NCBI GenBank assembly: GCA_027563935.2
Contig: CM050453.2
Coordinates: 66,076,018-66,140,017, forward strand
DNA length: 64,000 bases
Direction: 5' to 3'
Source: Costus lasius
Taxonomy: Eukaryota > Streptophyta > Magnoliopsida > Zingiberales > Costaceae
The notes under the pieces were generated by a model. The model was not told the DNA's origin. It made no database searches and saw nothing but the letters and a program-made list of their open reading frames with translations. Both the position numbers and the translations under genes were made by a program. Positions within the stretch are counted from its first letter, which is position 1. The number at the start of each line of letters is the position of its first letter. Below are positions 57,344-64,000 of this stretch, piece after piece.

Positions 57344-60300
57344 CTAGGAGGGAAGGCCATATCTGATGGGCTTCCTCCTAACCCTTCCAGACCTTCTAGG
57401 GGCAGGGTTGGTCTCTCAATCATTTCTCCCCGGGTGGGAAGAATTCTCCTCTGGAGAATTATCCTTGTACCCTTGGAGTAACTCTGGAGTGGCCTGTGCC
57501 AACTCACTTTCGGGAAGCCACGCCTCCTCACCCGACGTAAACTTAACACGATAAAATACTTGTACCTCATCCGGGGTGAGTCGGGTCTGATCCTCAAGTA
57601 TGCTCTATGGCTCGAGCCTATCAGTCAACTCCTCGATGAGCACCGGCTCCTCATAGCGTGTGAGATCCTCCATGTTGACAGTGGTCGGGATCCCCAAATC
57701 CGGTGGAAGATCCAAGACGTAGGCATTATCGTTGATCCTTTCCACAATGGTGAAGGGCCCGAGTCCCTTTGCGTCCAACTTGCGGCCAGATCCATGGATG
57801 CGCTCCTCCCTGACCCGCAGTATAACCTGTTCACCTACAGAAAATTTCCTTTCTCGGCGTTTCTTGTTAGCACCCTTGCGATAGGAATTAATAGCATCAA
57901 GCATTTGGCAATGTATTTCGTGATGCAAGTGGGACATGTGAGTAGCAAAATCTTTAGCAGACATAGAAATATGAGAGTGCCTAGGTAAAGGAAATAAATC
58001 AACAGGTTTTCTAGGCTGGTACCCTAAATTGGCTTGAAAAAGGGACAATCCCATGGTTTTGTTGACAACACTATTGTAGGAGAACTCGGCAATGGGTAAT
58101 AGCTTATCCCATGTGCCTGGGTGCTCTCCTACCAAACTCCTCAAAATGCTCCCAAGTGATCGATTGACCACTTCGGTCTGCCCATCCGTCTGAGGATGAT
58201 AGGCCGTGGAGAATTTGAGTTTGGTTCCCAACATAGCCCATAGGGTTTTCCAGAAATGTCCCACAAACCTGGAATCCCTATCAGAAACTATAGTCAGAGG
58301 GGTACCTCTATGTTTAACAACCTCTTTAAAGAATAACCTAGCTACATGTGATGCATCTGTAGTTTTGTAGCAAGGTATAAAGTGTGCCATCTTGGTAAAC
58401 CTATCCACTACAACAAAAATAGAGTCATGTTTGGAGGGAGTCCTTGGTAAACCTAAGATGAAATCCATGCTAAGATCCTGCCAGGGTGCCTGGGGAATGG
58501 GTAGGGGTGTGTACAGGCCAAAGTTATATTTCTGGGTTTTTCTTGTCTGACAGGTCCTACAATGTTTGACAATCTTAGCTACATCCCTATAGAGGTTCGG
58601 CCAGAAGAACCGTTCCTCCACTAAGGCTTGAGTCTTGTCCCGACCATGGTGCCCGGCAGACCCTCCTCCGTGAACCTCCCAAACAAGGAAGTCTCGGATT
58701 GAGGTCTTGGGAACGCACAACTTTGGCCCAAGAAACAAAAACTCATCCCTTAGGGTATAGAGGGGATGACTCAAAGGGTCTATGCTAAGCTCAGAATATA
58801 TGTTTGAAAAATCAGGACATTCTAAATATTCATGCTTCATGCGATCAAATCCAACTACTTCAACAGATAATTTTTGCACAAGTAAAGTTACTCTACTCAA
58901 AGCATCAGCAACTTTATTTTCAATTCCAGACTTATGTTTCAAAACAAAAGTATACTGTTGAAGATATTCTACCCATTTAGCATGTCTAGCATTTAATTTC
59001 TTTTGAGCACTTAAAAAAGATAAAGCCTGGTGGTCACTATTCAAAATAAATTCATTATGTATTAGATAGTGTCTCCAGTGCCTTAAAGATTGAACTACAG
59101 CATAGAATTCCTTATCATAGGTGGTATACCTTTGCTTAGCCTCATTTAATTTCTCACTAAAGTAGGCTATGGGGTGACCTTCCTGACTAAGGGTACCTCC
59201 TATTCCTACTCCTGAGGCATCACAGTCCACTATGAAAACTTTAGAAAAGTCAGGTAATCTTAGGACTGGGGCAGTGGTCATTCTAGCTTTAAGCTCCTCA
59301 AAAGCTCTACTAGCAGACTTAGGCCAACTAAACTCACCTAGTTTCATACAATTGGTTATAGGGGCTACTATGGTGCTAAAGTTTCTAATGAATCTCCTAT
59401 AGAAGGCAGCTAGACCATGGAAGCTCCTAATCTCAGTCAAAGTTTTGGGTTCAGGCCAGTCTAAGATGGCTTGGATCTTGCTAGGGTCAGCTTGAAGTCC
59501 TTGGTCAGATACTATGAATCCTAAGAAGACAACCCTAGGGGAGAGGAAAGAACACTTTTTCAGGTTAAGATATAACTTTTCTTCCTGAAGTAAATCTAGG
59601 GTTTTCCTAAGGTGTTCCATGTGTTCTTCTTGGGTCTTGCTATAAATTAGGATGTCATCGAAGTAAACTACTAAGAATCTTCCTATATAAGGCTTCAAGA
59701 CTTGGTTCATCAATCTCATAAAGGTTGAGGGGGCATTAGAGAGACCAAAGGGCATGACTAGCCATTCATACAAACCATCCTTAGTCTTAAAAGCTGTCTT
59801 CCACTCATCCCCAAGTCTTATCCTAACTTGGTGGTATCCACTTCTAAGGTCTAGTTTGCTAAACCACTTAGAACCTACCAGCATGTCAAGCATGTCGTCT
59901 AATCTTGGGATGGGAAATCTATATTTGATGGTTATCCTGTTCATTGCCCTATAGTCTATACACATGCGCCAGCTTCCATCCTTCTTTGGGGTAAGAAGGG
60001 CGGGTACTGCGCATGGGCTAGGGCTTTCCCTAATGAAACCCTTGTCTAAGAGTTCATCTACTTGTCTCTTGAGCTCTTGATGCTCAGTAGGGTTCATCCT
60101 ATAGTGGGGCAAATGTGGGAGAGTAGAACCCGGGACAAGGTCTATGGCATGTTGGATTTCTCTAAGGGGAGGTAATCCATTGGGAAGTTCATCTCTAGTG
60201 AGCTCAGAGTACCCTGAGAGTAGGGTCTCAACTTCTAGGGGTATGGGTGACTCCTCATCTAAGTTGGTCTCCTTAATGACTAGGGAGTACACTTGCTTGG

Positions 60301-60812
60301 ACTCTAAGCAGTCTTGGGTAAAGGCATGGGACCTTATGAGTTGGATGGTAGGTTTGGGTTCCTTAGGTTCTTCTATCCTACCCTTATTGGTGGAAGCCTT
60401 AAGTTCCTTAGGCATGGAAGGCTTCAGTTTGATCTTTTGCCCATCATGGCTAAAGACATAGGTGTTAGTCCGACCGTAGTGGATAACATCCATGTCAAAT
60501 AACCATGGGCGACCGAGTAAGACTTGGGCGACATCCATGGTTATGACGTCACAGCAAATCTTGCCTTGGTAGATGGCAAACTGAAGGGGCACTAAGCACC
60601 TATGGGTGATTGGGACACTAGACTGATTGACCCAGGATATACTATAGGGACTAGGGTGCGGTTCTGCCTTAAGGTTGAATTTCACTAGGGCTGTGTGAGA
60701 GACCGCGTTTAGACTACTTCCTCCATCTATCACTACTTTGCACATGTTGCCATTGCATTTAGTGTAGGTGTGGAAAATACTGGTCCTACGCCAGTCCTCA
60801 GTTGGGGTAGGT
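57344..60812 (-). pseudogene. GypF pol (chromovirus, CRM-like), 5' cut, two late stops
   Basis: The minus frame is open from 60812 (PTPTEDWR) to TAG 57607-57605. Protease IDGGSS has its Asp codon at 60727-60725, then LLGRPW. RT: ELPNGLPPLREIQH, FSKLDLRSGYHQ, YFDD at 59665-59654. RNase H: VDCDASG. Integrase: HHGRDKTQ and CRTCQ zinc residues, MDFILGL, SDRDSRF, TDGQTEVVNRS. SH3-like end: FTIVERINDNAYVLDL. The same frame continues past TAG through a segment like a chromodomain remnant (VQVFYRVKFTSGEEAWLPES), a TGA at 57418-57416 and a basic tail (RRSGRVRRKP) to TAG 57346-57344. The RT wording resembles the CRM clade from memory. The gag part lies beyond the CopG insertion. Confidence 0.85.
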
Positions 60813-62064
60813 TGTTGGGGTATGCCCTTAAGGCTAATGTTTGAGGCCTTGGGATTGTATCAGTATCATGTATATAAACTTTTATGTTTATAAAGGCAAT
60901 GGTTGTTATTCAGTATGTTGCATTGTCTGCTGCAATATGTATACTTCTGAATAATGTCTCAAAGGTGTTCAGCTAGGCTGACATGCTGTAATGTCCTTAG
61001 TCGAGATATCTTGGTGAACATGAGACAGCCTTGATATGATTGAGACTAATATGTGTTCTAATCTTATAGGATGCTTCGAGCATGGAATAAGATGTAGACT
61101 CATGGGTACATTGGATGTACTGGACAGACCCTACTAGGATATTCAATTGCTTGTCACAATGTGAATAATCCTTGTTTGCATCAAGTGGCACATGTCCTTT
61201 GACTTGAGATCACTTGTGTTTCTAAATGATGATTGTCATTGTTTTGAGGTAGTTCAATATCATTTGAAATATAATGGTTATAGACTATCTTGGATAATCA
61301 TTATGATTCAGGTTAGGGCACTAGTGATAGATATAGGATTGCCGTCTCCTTGTTGAAGGAGTGTGATGTTCTATAAGGCCCCCCTAGATGAGATGATTGA
61401 GAAAGTGTATGGCCATACCCAGGTGACTATGTTCATCTGATCTGATCATGCTCATCATATTGGAGTTACAAGCTTGACCCGCTTGTCCAATAAGAACATC
61501 CAGTAGGCAAAGGATACATGCATGCCTTGTGAAGTTGATTCACACTTGTGCTGTGGTTTGGGTGTAGTCTTGGAAGACTTTTTCCTTTATATCGGGAGAC
61601 AGTGATGTGTTGCTAGATACCCCTCACTGGTCGTGATAACGTAAGTTATCGTTACCGACATTTAAAGGAAACACTCAGGGTCACACAATTTGGTGATATG
61701 GCTTTCTTGAGTCAGATCGTGTGGACTGAATTGTTTTGATTCAGTTTAAAGGAGTTTGAACTCTGATTGTAAGTGAGATCTGGTCTGGTCATGTTTGATT
61801 GATTAGGGCATGAGATCGGTAAGCTTCGATCGAGAGTAGTGATGCTAGATCGGTGAGATCAAAGGCATCAAGAGATGAACGGTTAGATCTTGAACCATTT
61901 GGTTCAGAGAGATCTAGACCATGGCTTGGGCTGGTTTGGTTTGGTCTTTGTACCAAACGCATTGAACCGTTGGATTGAACCGGTTCACACATGTGTGAAC
62001 GCATGGTTCATGATGAAAGCGTTTTTGGGCGGTTTGCATGGATTTAAGCGCATGGCTTCATGAC
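60813..62064 (+). repeat. CopG LTR, 5' part, inserted in GypF
   Basis: Starts TGTTGGGGTATGCC and follows the CopA/CopB LTR in plus orientation for 1252 bp, with the stem-loop at 61600-61629. It breaks the GypF pol frame at 60812; the bases before it are taggt (60808-60812). It is itself cut at 62064 by GypH. The rest lies outside the window. Confidence 0.8.
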
Positions 62065-64000
62065 TGTAACATCCCACATTCTTAACCCCAAACAAATGGC
62101 ACAATTCACAAATGATACAGGATGTTTCATATAAGATCGATCATATGCTAGGTAAAACCGAGTTCAAGAAAACACGATCTGAAAAATTTCCATAAATCCA
62201 TACACACAAATTCACAAAACTCAAATCTCATAAGGGTACCTGCCACCACGCAATCCTTGCACTAGACATATGCAAGGCAATAGTTATATCAAAACTGATT
62301 CAAATTCATAAAATCCATAAAGGTACCTGCCACCAGGCAATACTTGCACTAGACATATGCAAGTTACAGGGTATATCAAAACCGATTGCACAGAATATAC
62401 AACAAGCCGAAATTCAAAACAAAATCACAAAATCGATTTTATAAACTCATACCAAACACCGAAACCAGGCTGAAGCCCGCGGTGACACAAAAATCAAACT
62501 CATAAGACTGCCATAACTGGCAACATACTTCACATAGTTCACATAGTCTCATGATTCACATAGTTCATATAGTTTATGTTAAGGCCACAACCGGCCCCAA
62601 GAATTAAGCATAAAAATTCTTAAAACAGCAAACAGCATAATTATCCACGCCAATGCACTCAAGACATGCGCCCCTGCTCTATGCCTGAAAATAGTGAGGG
62701 GTGAGCTACACAGCCCAGTGAGTGGATAGTCTAAATCGACCATCCATAACATACATTCAAAAATATAGGCAGATTATTTTTTAAAAATATTTAACAGAAC
62801 ATTATGTCAACATATAACAAAATAAAGAAATAGAAGTCATATAGACAGTAAAATGTACACACTAGCATATAACAAATTCAGGTTCTAGAGTTTTACTCTA
62901 ACCCAATTAAACACATATATTCTAAACCAACTAAACACACCATACTTAATTAACCTAGTTGTCCAGCATATTCAGTAGTGACCAATATGGTCTAACCCGG
63001 CTTGGCCAAAGCACTGGGAGCTGCAAAATCTCGTGCAACACATAAACATGGATAGTGAGTAGAATCAAGAGGTGGCCCCCGCCAGGTCACGACGTGGCAC
63101 TTTGCTCTCTCACCCCATAACACATCGATGGATTGTGTGTAGATTCAAGAGGTGGCCCCCGTCAGGTCATGACGTGGCACTTTGCTCTACGACACCCAAC
63201 ATCACAAAATGAGAGTGATGACATCAAGAGGTGGCCCCTGTCTGATCAAGACATGGCACTTTGCGTCTTATATCACCCCATCACATAAAAGAGTAATGAC
63301 ATCAAGAGGTGGCCCCTGTCCGACCAAGACATGGCACTTTGCGTCAAAACCCGTTCTCCCAAAAGGTTCCTACTGGACAACAGACATATCTTATTTCATA
63401 TTTCACAAAGGTGGACTCCTAAGTGTCTACTAGACTCTAGGATAGTCATCACAAAAATCATATCGGGCAGGCTGAACATCAACCCCCATCACAAAAATCA
63501 TAATAGGCAGGCCGAACATCAGCCCCCTCACATATCAAATACAGGGCTGAAATTCAAACCCTTCACATATCACATAAGGACTATCCTATGAGTACACTGT
63601 TACACTTAGCCATAGTCCTAACCAACACATAACACATAATATTCAAAATTCTCATAATCACATAATTTTCAAAAATCTCATAACCACATAATGTTCACAA
63701 TTTACATAACAACATAATATTCCAAAAATCACATAAACACCTAATATTTAAACATCACATAATTACATAATATTAACAATCATATAATGTAGTGTGGTCC
63801 TTAGGTTTCATGCTGATTAGTTCAGTCAAACCTTACTAGGTTATCATCCAAATTTCTCAAACAATTTCTCAATAATGCAGTTAACAAGCATCCATAAAAA
63901 TTAACATAAAACTAAAACATGTAGTCATACAAACTATCCATAAAATTAACAAAATTAAAACATGTATTCATACCAACTATTTTACAAATCTCTACATATA
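62065..64000 (-). repeat. GypH LTR (Tekay-type, partial)
   Basis: On the plus strand it starts TGTAACATCCCACATTCTTAACC, the reverse of the GypD LTR end. It aligns with the GypD LTR through the window end (1936 bp) with many substitutions, so it is a separate, more distant copy in minus orientation. It has the four ggtggcccc units (about 63069, 63149, 63229, 63306) and an extra internal duplication (62235-62277 and 62322-62363). Confidence 0.85.

Overview
The window is plant nuclear DNA made almost wholly of nested LTR retrotransposons. Evidence: Ty1/copia and Ty3/gypsy polyproteins, LTRs of 1.6-3 kb, primer-binding sites (PBS) matching the 3' end of plant initiator-Met tRNA (TGGTATCAGAGC) or tRNA-Asp, a chromodomain gypsy element, a MITE and AT-rich leaders. 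It looks like angiosperm heterochromatin; the species cannot be told. I found no convincing host gene, rRNA, tRNA gene or CRISPR. Element names used here (CopA, GypD and so on) are local labels.

Layout. 1-2557: leader and 5' LTR of a minus-strand copia element (CopJ) inserted in a plus-strand copia LTR (CopK, to 3861). 3864-9509: decayed minus-strand gypsy GypE, flanked by two copies of a ~290 bp gag-like block. 9510-15439: minus-strand Tat/Athila-like DNA (TatI) with a 524 bp MITE, a tRNA-Asp-type PBS, a 2 kb LTR, a GC-rich block and a protease-like ORF. 15440 onward: an old plus-strand copia element (CopC) that hosts four later insertions: GypD (17035-27875) in its 5' LTR, CopB (30329-45000) in gag, CopA (45916-55048) in integrase, and GypF (from 55812) in pol. 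GypF is itself interrupted by a copia LTR (CopG, 60813), which is interrupted by a Tekay-like LTR (GypH, 62065 to the end). That is four nesting levels: CopC > GypF > CopG > GypH.

Target-site duplications (TSDs) are exact for GypD (ATAAT), CopB (GATCT) and CopA (ATGAA). CopA and GypD have uninterrupted polyproteins and LTR pairs that differ, as far as I could see by eye, by one base each (1691 and 3035 bp), so both are recent and potentially autonomous.

The most unusual object is CopB. Between two normal same-direction LTRs and a clean TSD lies a scrambled interior: a minus-sense gag-pol, an out-of-order protease/RT chimera, and an inverted second copy (partial LTR + PBS + leader + gag-pol). 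This makes two large inverted repeats (arms ~3.75 kb and ~1.24 kb). A transcript would fold into a long hairpin covering gag-pol of the family that includes the intact CopA, so it is a candidate natural silencing trigger. Two further recurring signals are a conserved stem-loop inside many copia LTRs and three evenly spaced small hairpins in the copia leaders.
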